64,000 bases of DNA from Salinispirillum sp049115955 (GCA_049115955.1 JAGDZJ010000011.1:1-64000), one strand, 5' to 3'. Shown: positions 16,405 to 25,938, numbered from the stretch's first letter. Translations and numbers: made by a program. Notes: generated from the sequence alone by a model not told the origin.

Positions 16405-18207
16405 CTATTTCTTCTCGCGCTGCTGCATGGTCCACAACAGCGCGTAGCGCCCTCCCTTCTGCAACAACACGTCATGGCGCCCTTGCTCTACAACAGCACC
16501 GCCGTCCAGCACCACGATGTTGTCAGCGTCGACTACGGTTGAGAGACGGTGAGCAATCACCACGGACGTGTGCCCCGAGGCAATTTCACGCATGGCATCC
16601 AAAATGGCACCTTCCGAGTTGGAATCTAAAGCCGACGTAGCTTCATCAAACACCAATATTGGCGACTTTTTCAACAATACGCGAGCAATGGCAATGCGTT
16701 GTTTTTCTCCACCGGACACTTTCAATCCGCGCTCGCCGACCATCGTTTGATCACCATCAGGCAACGCCTTAATGAAACCGTCTAGGTGCGCCATGCTGAT
16801 AGCGCGGTCGATGTCGTCCTCTGTCGCTTCCGGATTACCGTAAGCGACGTTGTCACGAATGGTCGCATTAAACAGCACCGTATCTTGCGGCACTATCGCA
16901 ATCTGCCTACGCAGACTGCTCAGCGTAACGTTCGCGATGTCTTGACCATCAATCAAGATAGCACCACCGCTAAGGTCGTAGAAACGATACAGCAAGCGAG
17001 CAATGGTACTTTTCCCAGCCCCGGAAGCACCCACAATGGCGACTTTACTGCCCGCGGTCACCTGCAGCGTGAAGTCTTTCAATACTAAACGCTCAGGGTG
17101 GTACCCAAAGCTGGCATGACGAAACTCTATTTCGCCACGCTGCAGTTGCAAGGCTTTGGCATCGGACGAATCGGCAACCTGCGGTTCTCTGGCCAGCAAT
17201 CCAAGCATGTTTTCCAAATCCGTCAACGCCCTCCGAATCTCTCGATAAACAAAGCCCAGAAAATTCAGCGGAATGAACAACTGAATCATATAGGCATTGA
17301 TCATCGCAAGGTCGCCTAAGGTCATCTCGCCCGCGATCACTCCCTGCGCAGCCATGATCATCATGGCAGTAATAGCCAGCGCTATGATCAGCGCTTGGCC
17401 GGAGTTCAAGGCCAACAGCGACATCCGATTTTTCAGTTTGGCCGTTTCCCAATGGGCGAGAAACTCATCGTAGGTGCGCGCTTCGTATTCTTCGTTGTTG
17501 AAGTACTTCACCGTCTCATAATTCAACAAGCTGTCTACAGCACGGGTGTTGGTCGATGAATCGGCCTGATTCGCGGCGCGGACAAAACGATTGCGCCACT
17601 CCGTCGTTAGCACGGTGAACAACACATAAAGTGTCACCGCAACAACGGTAATCAGAGCGTACCAAGCAGAGAAGGCGACGGTGAAGATAATCGCCACCAT
17701 AAGGATTTCGAACAACGTTGGCACGATGTTGAACATCAAAAAGCGCATTAAGAAGCTTATGCCACTGGTGCCACGCTCGATATCTCGGCTGATGCCACCG
17801 GTTTGGCGCTCAAGATGGAACGCCAGTTCAAGGGCATGCAGATGTTTGAATACGCGCAGGCCAATTTGCCGCATCGCGTGCTCGGTGACGCGGCTGAAGA
17901 TGGCGTCGCGCAATTCGCCAAAAAACACGCCGCCAAAGCGCAGCAACCCGTAAAACAGCAAAAATGCCAACGGCAACACTAATTCAGGCTGTAAACTCCG
18001 ATCAACACCGTCAATGATGTTTTTCAGTGCCCAAGGCATCAGGAGCGTTGCACCTTTGGCCGCCAACAAGGCTAACAAAGCGAGCAGCACTCGGCCCTTA
18101 AAGGCCCACAAATAGGGCAGCAGGTAACGCACACTCTGACGCAGGTTTAACGCCTCTTGTGCTCGACTTGGCCCACTCGCCGCGCTGCGTTCACTACCGC
18201 CGCCCAT
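16405..18207 (-). CDS. Atm1/HMT1-type ABC exporter (fused membrane and ATPase domains)
   Basis: This is a half-size ABC exporter of about 600 residues. The six-helix membrane domain (about 30-320) carries the signature LLNYETVKYFNNEEYEARTY, which marks the Atm1/ABCB7/HMT1 group that exports glutathione-linked compounds or metal-thiol conjugates. The ATPase domain (about 360-600) has Walker A GASGAGKST, signature VSGGEKQRIAIARVLL, Walker B ILVFDEATSALD and the H-loop IAHRLST. The start is uncertain: the ATG at 18207 is chosen over a GTG nine bases earlier, and neither has a well-spaced ribosome site. It follows ppnP closely. The substrate is not shown by the sequence. Confidence 0.92.
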   Translation of the reverse strand: MGGGSERSAASGPSRAQEALNLRQSVRYLLPYLWAFKGRVLLALLALLAAKGATLLMPWALKNIIDGVDRSLQPELVLPLAFLLFYGLLRFGGVFFGELRDAIFSRVTEHAMRQIGLRVFKHLHALELAFHLERQTGGISRDIERGTSGISFLMRFLMFNIVPTLFEILMVAIIFTVAFSAWYALITVVAVTLYVLFTVLTTEWRNRFVRAANQADSSTNTRAVDSLLNYETVKYFNNEEYEARTYDEFLAHWETAKLKNRMSLLALNSGQALIIALAITAMMIMAAQGVIAGEMTLGDLAMINAYMIQLFIPLNFLGFVYREIRRALTDLENMLGLLAREPQVADSSDAKALQLQRGEIEFRHASFGYHPERLVLKDFTLQVTAGSKVAIVGASGAGKSTIARLLYRFYDLSGGAILIDGQDIANVTLSSLRRQIAIVPQDTVLFNATIRDNVAYGNPEATEDDIDRAISMAHLDGFIKALPDGDQTMVGERGLKVSGGEKQRIAIARVLLKKSPILVFDEATSALDSNSEGAILDAMREIASGHTSVVIAHRLSTVVDADNIVVLDGGAVVEQGRHDVLLQKGGRYALLWTMQQREKK

Positions 18208-18219
18208 GCCTCTCACGAA

Positions 18220-18501
18220 TTAGGCGTACGTGCAAAGGTAAGCAGTATCTTGCGCTACCTGAAGCTGAAAGGAACTGTTGGCGGGCACTTCGAATACCTG
18301 ACCAGAGCTGAAGGTCTGCCAATCAGAGGCTCCCGGCAGTTTAACGGTCAGCGCACCACTGATCACTGTCATTGTCTCGTGTTGGCTGGTACCGAATTCG
18401 TACTCTCCTGGTGCCATAACACCGACCGTTGCTGGAAGCTGCTCACCTGCGAAAGCGATAGAAGCGACTTTGCCGTCAAAATACTGGTTGACGTTGAACA
18501 T
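18220..18501 (-). CDS. ppnP: Pyrimidine/purine nucleoside phosphorylase PpnP
   Basis: PpnP is a small cupin-fold phosphorylase that splits many nucleosides with phosphate. The 93-residue protein matches the YaiE/UPF0345 family: N-terminal FNVNQYFDGKVASIAF, TVGVMAPGEYEFGTSQHETM, SGALTVKLPG and the C-terminal FEVPANSSFQLQV with YLCTY. Length is exactly that of the family. It runs with the ABC exporter downstream, a short gap apart. Confidence 0.95.
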   Translation of the reverse strand: MFNVNQYFDGKVASIAFAGEQLPATVGVMAPGEYEFGTSQHETMTVISGALTVKLPGASDWQTFSSGQVFEVPANSSFQLQVAQDTAYLCTYA

Positions 18502-18550
18502 GGTTTTGCTCTCTTTAATAAAGTTAATAATCGGTTAGGACTGTCGGAAC

Positions 18551-18799
18551 TTATTCGTCCGGCGACTCATCTTCGTAGTAACCGCCGTCATCGCCTTCCA
18601 CCAGCTCCGTGACCACCGCGTTACCGCACTGCACGCATTTGCCCGCCACGAATACCCGTTCATCCACTTCGTATTCTTCCGGCTCGGTCATGCCGAGATC
18701 CGCAGCCATACAGTGCTGACACCATGTTTGACTGAGAAATGCGGCCTGTTCTTCGGCATCGCGGGCATAGAAGTCCCGCTCAATTCTGTTATCGCTCAT
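18551..18799 (-). CDS. Small CxxC...CxxC protein, probable zinc ribbon
   Basis: The 82-residue product contains two CxxC pairs (WCQHC and KCVQC) about 27 residues apart, a typical zinc-ribbon arrangement, with an acidic tail ending GYYEDESPDE. The frame is open 13 codons further upstream, but the ATG at 18799 follows AAAGGG directly and is chosen. No enzyme motif is seen. Similar small proteins with this layout are usually annotated as hypothetical. It stands 49 bases before ppnP in the same direction. Confidence 0.75.
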   Translation of the reverse strand: MSDNRIERDFYARDAEEQAAFLSQTWCQHCMAADLGMTEPEEYEVDERVFVAGKCVQCGNAVVTELVEGDDGGYYEDESPDE

Positions 18800-18873
18800 A
18801 CCCTTTCCCTTACCAATTCGACGCCGCGCATTATACAATGCAAGGCACCTGAAGATAGGAAATTATAGGCCTT

Positions 18874-19377
18874 ATGTCTTTCCCCGCTTTGATCGCCCTT
18901 GAATACAGCGAATACGACGAACGTGGATTCCCAACCGCCATCGCTTGGACGCTGGATGACGCCCTCTACAAAGCTGTACTGATTCAGCCAGCAGAAGAAT
19001 GGCTAAACAGCATGAACGATGACGTTACGGCCATGGATCGACCATTGACCGAGCTGCTTGAACTGGGTGAAAACCTGATTGATATTGCACGAGAAATTGC
19101 AGAGGATCGACCAGACGGTACCTTGTACGCCGAAGACCCGGACATCGTGAGCAGCATGCTGGAACGTTTTTACAGTGCACTGGAGCAAGACTGCCCTTAT
19201 GAAGTGGCGCCAATATTGGAAGCCTTTTCCGCTTGGGATGCAGACGAAGTCGAAAACATCCGCCGCCTCTATATTGATCGTTTGGATTTGTCACCGCACA
19301 TTGCGGAGCAGAATATCATTGGTTGGCGCGCCACTTACGCTCATCTGCAAGAAGGCCGCGAGAACATTGCCGACTAG
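18874..19377 (+). CDS. Conserved-looking acidic protein, unknown function
   Basis: This 167-residue cytoplasmic protein is not recognised. It is acidic and helical, with the N-terminal strand-like stretch PALIALEYSEYDERGFPTAI, which is faintly reminiscent of the first strand of RNase H-like exonucleases. The catalytic DEDD set cannot be traced, so no function is assigned. AGG lies before the ATG. It is convergent with hda, eight bases apart, and divergent from the CxxC gene. Confidence 0.7.
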   Translation: MSFPALIALEYSEYDERGFPTAIAWTLDDALYKAVLIQPAEEWLNSMNDDVTAMDRPLTELLELGENLIDIAREIAEDRPDGTLYAEDPDIVSSMLERFYSALEQDCPYEVAPILEAFSAWDADEVENIRRLYIDRLDLSPHIAEQNIIGWRATYAHLQEGRENIAD

Positions 19378-19385
19378 CTGGTACC

Positions 19386-20087
19386 TTACCAGCCCATGAC
19401 CGACTTGATAAACGGCTGAGTCAGACGTCGCTGTGCGGCAAGAGAGGCCGTATCCAGTGCCTGCATGGTAGTCGTCAATCCGGCCCACTCGCGTGGTCCA
19501 CGGTAAGCTAAGTACTGGGCAGCGTCGTCAGACAATGACATACCGTGCTGCTCGGCTAGCCAAACAATGGCGGCGACCCAAGCGTCGTCATCAGGTACTT
19601 TAAGCTGCGCCCGCATGCCCCAGCTCAGTCGCGAATGCAGATCCGGCAATACATTGCCCTGCAGTTCTGGCAACGACCGATGACTGGCCAGCACCAAGCG
19701 CTGGCCTTGGTCCCGCATGCTGTTAAACACATTGAACAACGCACGATCCCAATCTTCGTCGCCCAAGACCGCATCCAGATCATCCAAACACAACACCGCC
19801 ACACCACTCAATTCATGCAGTAAGTCTGCCGGTTCGTGCTTAACTTCATTAAGACTCAAATAAAACGCCGACAGACCTTGAGATTCCGCCCAATGGCAGA
19901 TCGCTTGCTGTACATGCGTTAACCCGGAACCTGCAGCACCGTGTAGAAAAAGGCTGGTTTCAGTGCCCTGCAACCATTCATTGCGCAGCCAATCGATCAG
20001 CCACGCATTCGGCCCAGCAAACAATGCATCCAAGCGTGCGTCGGCGCGCAAACTGACTTGCAGTGGCAACTGTGCCGGCGTGGTCAT
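19386..20087 (-). CDS. hda: DnaA inactivator Hda (DnaA-like AAA+ protein)
   Basis: Hda works with the DNA-loaded sliding clamp to stimulate ATP hydrolysis by DnaA. The 233-residue protein has an N-terminal QLPL clamp-binding-like motif (residues 6-9), Walker A GAAGSGLTH, Walker B VLCLDDLD, sensor 1 LASHRSLPEL, the box VII-like region LHSRLSWGM, and the sensor-2 region RGPREWAGL. The Walker A lysine is absent (Leu); E. coli Hda has Arg there. Its first four bases overlap the DUF2066 stop, and this pair next to purM is a conserved arrangement. Confidence 0.95.
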   Translation of the reverse strand: MTTPAQLPLQVSLRADARLDALFAGPNAWLIDWLRNEWLQGTETSLFLHGAAGSGLTHVQQAICHWAESQGLSAFYLSLNEVKHEPADLLHELSGVAVLCLDDLDAVLGDEDWDRALFNVFNSMRDQGQRLVLASHRSLPELQGNVLPDLHSRLSWGMRAQLKVPDDDAWVAAIVWLAEQHGMSLSDDAAQYLAYRGPREWAGLTTTMQALDTASLAAQRRLTQPFIKSVMGW

Positions 20088-21181
20088 CGGTCGTACCAGA
20101 CGAAGTTCATAACGTTAGATGCTTCGCCAAAGCCGATATCGGCTATAGGCTGCAACTTCGCTTCTAGAGCCAAAATATCGAGTAGCTGTTGTTCCGATGC
20201 ACGCGCTGACAATCTATACCGCGCCACGTCACCATCAATCCCCAACATCTGCACTTCAGCTATGCCGTTCACGTCACGCAAATACTGGCGCACCGCACCG
20301 TGGGTCTGCACATTCGTGACATTGAGCACGCTGATTTCCAAAGGCCGCGTTGATTGACGATGATCCACGGCGTATTTTCCCGCCAAAGTATCGGTGGCAA
20401 GCCCGATACCCTGTTCGATTACTGCTTGCTGAGTATCACCAAAGAAAGTCGCGGTACGCTTCTCACCCGCAAAAATAAAGTGCCAGCGGCCGACCCATTG
20501 GCCGGAATCAGGCTGCATGCCTACATAACCACCAAGCAACGAATCAGCATTGTAACGCTCTGCCACCAACGCCATCGGCTGCTCATATCCGGCCCAAACA
20601 TCATCAGCCGTTAATAATGAAAGATCTTGCAGATCTAACAAAGGCCATTGCAAAGGTATGCCCCGTCGCCGCGCCTGCTCACGCGCTGCAGCCACTCCAT
20701 CCACTTGGCCCGATTCATTCAGCAGGTCTATGTTGCCTGCGCTATTGGGGGCAGCCAGATATATCATGACACTCGGTCTTGTGGGTGCCCAAACTTGCAA
20801 ACCGGAATCCACCAACGCACTGCGCACACGCTGCTCATCAAACACCATATCCAAGTTATAGGTTGGTTGAAGGTTACCGATCGCATCTGGCAGCATAATG
20901 TCGCTGGCCCCAAAGCCAAAACGCACCAGCAAGTCGCTGGGGTTTTCCAGCGCAGCCTGCACCGCGCCTTCAGCATTAGCCGCAGACGCGTCACCTGATA
21001 CACGCACCAAGACTTCACTCAAAGCGTCACGCAGCACAGCTGTCTGCGCTCGCTCGCCAGCACTCTGTAGGATAATTCGCTGGGCTTCCATCAAACGCAC
21101 AGACTCGGCCGCTAAGCTCATAGACGACACAAGACACAAGGCGACCACAGACAAAAGTGTTATCAATCTCGACATGAGCAC
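20084..21181 (-). CDS. DUF2066-family secreted protein
   Basis: The 365-residue product has a signal peptide (LITLLSVVALCLVSSMSLAA) and the DUF2066 features: AVLRDALSEVLVRVSGD near the N-terminus, LQPTYNLDMVFDEQRVRSAL, PSVMIYLA and the RRGIPLQWPLLD segment. Function is unknown; members are commonly found between purM and hda, exactly as here. The GTG at 21181 has AGGA at good spacing; an ATG two codons later is the alternative. It overlaps hda by four bases, so the two are translationally linked. Confidence 0.9.
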   Translation of the reverse strand: MLMSRLITLLSVVALCLVSSMSLAAESVRLMEAQRIILQSAGERAQTAVLRDALSEVLVRVSGDASAANAEGAVQAALENPSDLLVRFGFGASDIMLPDAIGNLQPTYNLDMVFDEQRVRSALVDSGLQVWAPTRPSVMIYLAAPNSAGNIDLLNESGQVDGVAAAREQARRRGIPLQWPLLDLQDLSLLTADDVWAGYEQPMALVAERYNADSLLGGYVGMQPDSGQWVGRWHFIFAGEKRTATFFGDTQQAVIEQGIGLATDTLAGKYAVDHRQSTRPLEISVLNVTNVQTHGAVRQYLRDVNGIAEVQMLGIDGDVARYRLSARASEQQLLDILALEAKLQPIADIGFGEASNVMNFVWYDR

Positions 21182-21317
21182 TCATTTCCTAAACACAGAG
21201 GTGTATTCTGACAAAGTTTAAGTAATTTAACACGTCTGACGCGGAAACGATGACCATAACTTTACGGGCTGGTAGAATGCGCAGCAATCTTACATCTGTG
21301 CAGGAGTTTTACCCACC

Positions 21318-22361
21318 ATGGCGAAGCCGTCTTTAAGCTACAAAGATGCGGGCGTTGATATCGATGCGGGCAATCAATTGGTCGAGCGCATCAAGTCTGT
21401 TTCTCGACGTACCCATCGCCCCGGTGTTTTGGGCGGCTTAGGCGGCTTTGGCGCCCTGTTTGAATTACCAAAGGGCTACGACGAGCCTGTACTGGTTTCC
21501 GGCACGGACGGCGTTGGTACCAAACTGCGCTTGGCCATGGATCTAAAACGTCACGACACCATTGGTATCGACTTGGTCGCCATGTGCGTGAACGATCTCA
21601 TCGTCGCCGGTGCTGAGCCCCTGTTTTTCTTGGACTACTACGCGACGGGTAAACTGAACGTCGACATTGCGGCTGATGTTGTCAGCGGTATCGGTGCCGG
21701 TTGCGAGCTGTCCGGCTGTGCTTTGGTCGGTGGTGAAACAGCCGAGATGCCCGGCATGTACGAAGGTGAAGATTACGATCTGGCGGGATTTTGCGTGGGT
21801 ATCGCCGAAAAATCCAAACTGATCGATGGCAGCAAGGTGCAGGCCGGTGATGTGCTGCTCGGCTTGCCTTCCAGCGGCCCGCACTCCAATGGCTATTCTC
21901 TGATTCGCAAAGTATTGGAAGTCAGTGGTCAGTCAGCCGACACGCCCTTAGGTGACAGCACATTGGGTGAAGCCTTGCTGGCCCCGACACGCATTTATGT
22001 GAAACCTCTGCTTGAACTGCTGCGCCAGCAACCGGTACATGCCATGAGCCACATCACGGGTGGCGGCTTCTTGGAAAACATTCCACGCGTCATGCCTGAA
22101 AACACCAAGGCCGTGATCGACACCACGGCGTGGCAATTGCCTGCGGTATTTCAGTGGCTGCAGCAGGAAGGCAACATCACCGACACGGAAATGTACCGGA
22201 CGTTCAATTGCGGCATAGGCATGGTACTGGTCATTCCGGCAGCCGCCCGTGACGCCGTCATCGACTGTCTAGAGCAACTGGGAGAAGCCCCTATCGTACT
22301 GGGACATATCGCCCCAGCGGAAGGCGCGCCGTTCGTAGAAATGACGGGACCAGCGGCATGA
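21318..22361 (+). CDS. purM: Phosphoribosylformylglycinamidine cyclo-ligase PurM (AIR synthetase)
   Basis: PurM makes aminoimidazole ribonucleotide from FGAM with ATP in the fifth step of purine synthesis. The 347-residue protein has the standard length and motifs: SGTDGVGTKLRLA, DLVAMCVNDLIVAGAEPLFF, GGETAEMPGMY, LPSSGPHSNGYSL and HITGGGFLENIPR. It begins a transcript with purN, whose ATG overlaps the purM stop. A TAGAAT hexamer lies upstream as a possible -10. Confidence 0.99.
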   Translation: MAKPSLSYKDAGVDIDAGNQLVERIKSVSRRTHRPGVLGGLGGFGALFELPKGYDEPVLVSGTDGVGTKLRLAMDLKRHDTIGIDLVAMCVNDLIVAGAEPLFFLDYYATGKLNVDIAADVVSGIGAGCELSGCALVGGETAEMPGMYEGEDYDLAGFCVGIAEKSKLIDGSKVQAGDVLLGLPSSGPHSNGYSLIRKVLEVSGQSADTPLGDSTLGEALLAPTRIYVKPLLELLRQQPVHAMSHITGGGFLENIPRVMPENTKAVIDTTAWQLPAVFQWLQQEGNITDTEMYRTFNCGIGMVLVIPAAARDAVIDCLEQLGEAPIVLGHIAPAEGAPFVEMTGPAA

Positions 22362-23017
22362 GTTGTCGCGTTGTCGTTTTGATCAGCGGTGGCGGCACCA
22401 ATTTACAGGCTCTGATCGATGCCGCACAACGCGACGAACTCGCCGACGCACAGATCGTTGGGGTATTGAGCAATCGCCCAAACGCTGGTGGCCTGGCCAG
22501 AGCAAAACAGGCCGGCATCCCAACCGTCACACTGAACCATCAAGGTTACGCCAGCCGTGAAGCTTTCGATGTCGCGATGCAGAGAGAGATTGACGCGTGG
22601 CAACCTGATCTCGTTGTGCTGGCAGGCTTTATGCGCATTTTAACAGCGGACTTTGTAATGCATTATCAAGGTCGGATGATCAACATCCACCCTTCGTTGC
22701 TGCCGAAATACCCCGGTCTGCATACCCATGCGCGCGCCATCGAGTCTGGCGATACAGAGCACGGCGCCACCGTGCATTTCGTAACGGCGGAATTAGATGG
22801 TGGTCCGGCTATCGTCCAAGCCCGCGTGCCTGTTCTGCCTAAAGACACTGAAACGGCCTTGGCGCAACGCGTACAAACAATAGAGCACCAGATTTATCCC
22901 GCTGCTGTAGTCTGGTTTGCGCAAGGCCTATTGACAATGCGAGACGGGCAGGCCTATATGAAGCAACAACTCATTGGATCAACAGGACTGAACTGGAATG
23001 AGAGCACTCCTCAGTAA
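22358..23017 (+). CDS. purN: Phosphoribosylglycinamide formyltransferase PurN
   Basis: PurN transfers a formyl group from 10-formyl-THF to GAR in purine synthesis. The 219-residue protein has the phosphate-binding loop LISGGGTNLQALID and the catalytic stretch MINIHPSLLPKYPGLHTHAR, where the Asn and His act, and the Asp in ELDGGPAIVQARV. The start codon overlaps the purM stop (ATGA), so translation is coupled. Its end overlaps the next gene by 20 bases. Confidence 0.99.
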   Translation: MSCRVVVLISGGGTNLQALIDAAQRDELADAQIVGVLSNRPNAGGLARAKQAGIPTVTLNHQGYASREAFDVAMQREIDAWQPDLVVLAGFMRILTADFVMHYQGRMINIHPSLLPKYPGLHTHARAIESGDTEHGATVHFVTAELDGGPAIVQARVPVLPKDTETALAQRVQTIEHQIYPAAVVWFAQGLLTMRDGQAYMKQQLIGSTGLNWNESTPQ

Positions 23018-23741
23018 GGTATTCTTCACGCTCGTTATGTGCATTGCGCTGTCCGGTGCAGCCGTAGCTTACGACCTGCAACCGTTTGAGCTGGAGCTGG
23101 AAGGCTATCAATACGCTGGCGTCGGCATAAAGGTAACAGGAAAGCAGTCCTTACAGCGGCGCAATAATGACATCTGGCGAATCAACTTTGAGATGCGCGG
23201 GCCCTTTGTGCGCATCGAAGAATGGGTGGATTTTCGCTGGGTGAACGGTTTGCCTGTCCCTATCGAATATCGCTACGACCAACGCATCCCGTTCAATAAT
23301 GAATCACGCCGTATTCGGTTTGAACCCGCGCAAGATAGAATCCGTGTAAACTTGAACGACAACAGTTACACCTACGACTACGAAGCAAATATATACGACC
23401 CGCTAAGCTACACCTTGGTGCTGCTCAATCAATTATCCTTAGGTGAAAAGCGTTTCGAGTTCTCCGTCATCGATCGACGCAATCCGCGGCGCTATGTGTT
23501 TGAGCTGATCGAAGAAACAGAACTGTCGGGTAATTCAGCCGCTATTGTCGCGCAGCGTATACCGCGTCGCGGTGTGACCTACGTCGTATTCGATACAGAG
23601 TGGACCATCCCCACACACTTTTTGCGCTGGCGTGACGGCAAACTCGACCAGCAAATTCGCGCCATGTCCGCCAACATCAATGGCACTCGGGTACGCGATC
23701 TCCCACATTGGCCAAACCCGCGTAGCGACATCCCTAGTTGA
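22998..23741 (+). CDS. DUF3108-family secreted protein
   Basis: The 247-residue product has a signal peptide (VFFTLVMCIALSGAAVA) and a beta-rich mature part with the DUF3108 pattern: YDLQPFELELEGYQYAGVGI near the start, IYDPLSYTLVLLNQL in the middle and PTHFLRWRDGKLDQQI near the end. Family function is not established; the location after purN is common in gammaproteobacteria. It overlaps purN by 20 bases, and GGAATG-rich sequence inside purN serves as its ribosome site. Confidence 0.88.
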   Translation: MRALLSKVFFTLVMCIALSGAAVAYDLQPFELELEGYQYAGVGIKVTGKQSLQRRNNDIWRINFEMRGPFVRIEEWVDFRWVNGLPVPIEYRYDQRIPFNNESRRIRFEPAQDRIRVNLNDNSYTYDYEANIYDPLSYTLVLLNQLSLGEKRFEFSVIDRRNPRRYVFELIEETELSGNSAAIVAQRIPRRGVTYVVFDTEWTIPTHFLRWRDGKLDQQIRAMSANINGTRVRDLPHWPNPRSDIPS

Positions 23742-23814
23742 TGCACATCATAGCGCGCATGCCTTAGGCGCGCTAAGCTGACGCAAGATTAATCGACAGA
23801 AAGGATACTTACTC

Positions 23815-24807
23815 GTGAGAATTGCTGTTTTCAGTGCCAAACCATACGACGAACAACACCTAACCCGTTTTAACGACGCCGGGCATTCTTTTACATTCTT
23901 TGAGCCGCATTTGAATCATCAAACAGCCGCCCTTGCAGCCGAGCACGATGTGGTTTGCTGCTTCGTCAATGACACACTCGACGCACCTACGATCGACGTA
24001 CTGGCAAACCTCAAAGTACGCATGATCGCCATGCGCTGTGCCGGCTTTAACAACGTTGACCTAGCCGCTACCGAACAACACGGCATTCCCGTCGTTCGAG
24101 TGCCCGAATACTCGCCACATGCCGTTGCCGAGCATGCCGTTGCCCTGATCTTAGATCTGAACAGGAACATCCACCGGGCCTTCAACCGAGTGCGTGAGAA
24201 TGATTATTCGCTAAACGGACTTCTAGGCTTTGACCTCTATAAAAAAACAGTCGGCGTAGTCGGCACGGGAAAAATCGGCGCGACCTTCGCGGGCATCATG
24301 CAAGGGTTTGGCTGCGAAGTGATTGCGTATGACCCATTCCCAAATCCGCAAGTACAGGCGATGAACATCGATTATGTTGATCTAGACGAGCTTTGGAATC
24401 GGTCGGATGTCGTCTCACTGCATTGCCCGCTGATGCCGGAAACACACCACTTGGTGAATGCCGAATCTATCGCTTTGATGAAGCGCGGTACCATGCTGGT
24501 CAACACCAGCCGTGGCGCGTTAATCGATACACGCGCCGTTATTGATGGCTTAAAGAGTGGCCAGATAGGGTATCTCGGATTAGACGTTTATGAAGAGGAA
24601 GCTGATCTGTTCTTCGAAGACTTTTCCAATCAGTTACTGCAGGACGATGTTTTCGCCCGCCTTCTGACGTTTCCCAACGTCATTATCACTGGACACCAAG
24701 CCTTCTTTACCCGTGAAGCCTTAGACGCCATTGCGCGCACAACACTACACAACATCAACGCCCTTGCCGCTGGCGACTTAACCAAGGCACACGTGGTAAC
24801 GCGCTAA
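23815..24807 (+). CDS. ldhA: D-lactate dehydrogenase family 2-hydroxyacid dehydrogenase
   Basis: The 330-residue enzyme reduces pyruvate to D-lactate with NADH, or acts on a related 2-oxoacid. It has the catalytic-domain motif MRCAGFNNVDL, VPEYSPHAVAEHAVALIL, the nucleotide-binding loop GVVGTGKIGATFA, the Arg in NTSRGALIDT, Glu in DVYEEEADLF and the catalytic His in ITGHQAFFT. The segment YEEEADLFFEDFSNQLLQDD is characteristic of fermentative LdhA. The start is GTG with AAGGA upstream. A hairpin follows the gene. Confidence 0.95.
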   Translation: MRIAVFSAKPYDEQHLTRFNDAGHSFTFFEPHLNHQTAALAAEHDVVCCFVNDTLDAPTIDVLANLKVRMIAMRCAGFNNVDLAATEQHGIPVVRVPEYSPHAVAEHAVALILDLNRNIHRAFNRVRENDYSLNGLLGFDLYKKTVGVVGTGKIGATFAGIMQGFGCEVIAYDPFPNPQVQAMNIDYVDLDELWNRSDVVSLHCPLMPETHHLVNAESIALMKRGTMLVNTSRGALIDTRAVIDGLKSGQIGYLGLDVYEEEADLFFEDFSNQLLQDDVFARLLTFPNVIITGHQAFFTREALDAIARTTLHNINALAAGDLTKAHVVTR

Positions 24808-24840
24808 CAAGTAGCGATCTGCTTGCTATTTCGTCAACAA

Positions 24841-24863
24841 TAACCTCTCTTCACGAGAGGTTA
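24841..24863 (+). terminator. Hairpin after ldhA, probable terminator
   Basis: TAACCTCTC pairs perfectly with GAGAGGTTA around a five-base loop, 34 bases after the ldhA stop. There is no strong U tract on either strand, so termination may be partial. Confidence 0.5.
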
Positions 24864-24986
24864 ATTCCCACGCTAACAGTAGTGGTACGGCAGCAGTGTC
24901 GCCCACCAGCAATTTTTAATACTCTCTGGCACACGTGGATTCACCCTTTTTGGGCCACCTTCATAATAAGATTTGGAAAAAACGCC

Positions 24987-25922
24987 ATGAGTATTGCCCT
25001 TGTCGCTGATGCATCCTGCGACATCCCAGAAAGTGTTATCCGCGAACACGCCATCACCGTATTGCCTGTTACAGTAACCACTGACGGTCAAGAAATGTAC
25101 GACGTTCGCGAAGCGGCCGCTACTCTGAAGTATTATCATGAGCACTTGGTCGATAAGGACAAAACCGTGACCACCCGCCCCGTCAGCCCGGCGGAAGGCA
25201 TGGAAATCATAGAGCGGCAATGTTTGAGCAAGGCCGACTATGTGATTGTGCAAACCATGAGCCGCACAAGGTCCAAGACCTATGAGAACTTGGCCGAAGC
25301 CGCCACTCTACTGAACAAAAAGCTAAAAGCGGAAGGCTCTCACAAGGTCGTTCGAGTGATGGATACTCGCGCGTTGTTTGCGGGTGTTGGTGTTGTTGTG
25401 GCACATACTCAAGCACTGATCAATAAAGGCATGGAAGGCAGCGAAGTGCGTCGCCTTGCAACATTAGTCGCTGATCATGTGCACACCTTTGTTGTGCCGC
25501 CCGACCTTTACTACATCAGAGAGCGTGCGCGTCAGCGCGGTGAAGACAGTATCAACTTCGTCAGTGCCGTGCTTGGCAAGGCACTGGGCATCACACCTGT
25601 GGTCTGCGGGCATCGAGAAAAGAACTTTCCTTGTGCCAAATTCAAAGGCTTTCAAGCGGCAGTTGAAGGCACACTTGCGCACGCTATAAAACAGATTAAC
25701 CGCGGGCACATGAAGTCGCCGTTTGTTGTGATCAGCTACTCAGGTGACTTGAAAGACCTGAACCAGCTTGAGGGCGTTGCCCAACTGCGTGAATTGCATG
25801 AAGACAAAACGATTCGCCTGCTGATCAGCACCATGGGGCTTTCAGGTGCAACCTATTTAGGGCCGGGGTCTTTCTCGATGGGCTATGCCTGTGAAGATAA
25901 CGAGTGGTCAAAGCCCGTATAA
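24987..25922 (+). CDS. DegV family protein
   Basis: DegV proteins bind a fatty acid between two alpha/beta domains; some (FakB) present it to a fatty-acid kinase. The 311-residue product opens ALVADASCDIPESVI, the family N-terminus, and continues with TTRPVSPAEGMEIIERQC and a long C-terminal domain containing GLSGATYLGPGSFSMGY. The frame is open 35 codons upstream, but GGAAA lies before the ATG at 24987 and homology begins there. No kinase partner is visible nearby, so the role stays open. Confidence 0.88.
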   Translation: MSIALVADASCDIPESVIREHAITVLPVTVTTDGQEMYDVREAAATLKYYHEHLVDKDKTVTTRPVSPAEGMEIIERQCLSKADYVIVQTMSRTRSKTYENLAEAATLLNKKLKAEGSHKVVRVMDTRALFAGVGVVVAHTQALINKGMEGSEVRRLATLVADHVHTFVVPPDLYYIRERARQRGEDSINFVSAVLGKALGITPVVCGHREKNFPCAKFKGFQAAVEGTLAHAIKQINRGHMKSPFVVISYSGDLKDLNQLEGVAQLRELHEDKTIRLLISTMGLSGATYLGPGSFSMGYACEDNEWSKPV

Positions 25923-25938
25923 AGCGTAGAAGTGGTCA

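Noticed and set aside
21241..21256. PurR-like box GCGGAAACGATGACCA before purM
   Set aside because: Only about seven of ten informative positions agree with the enteric consensus, and PurR is not known to act in this type of bacterium.
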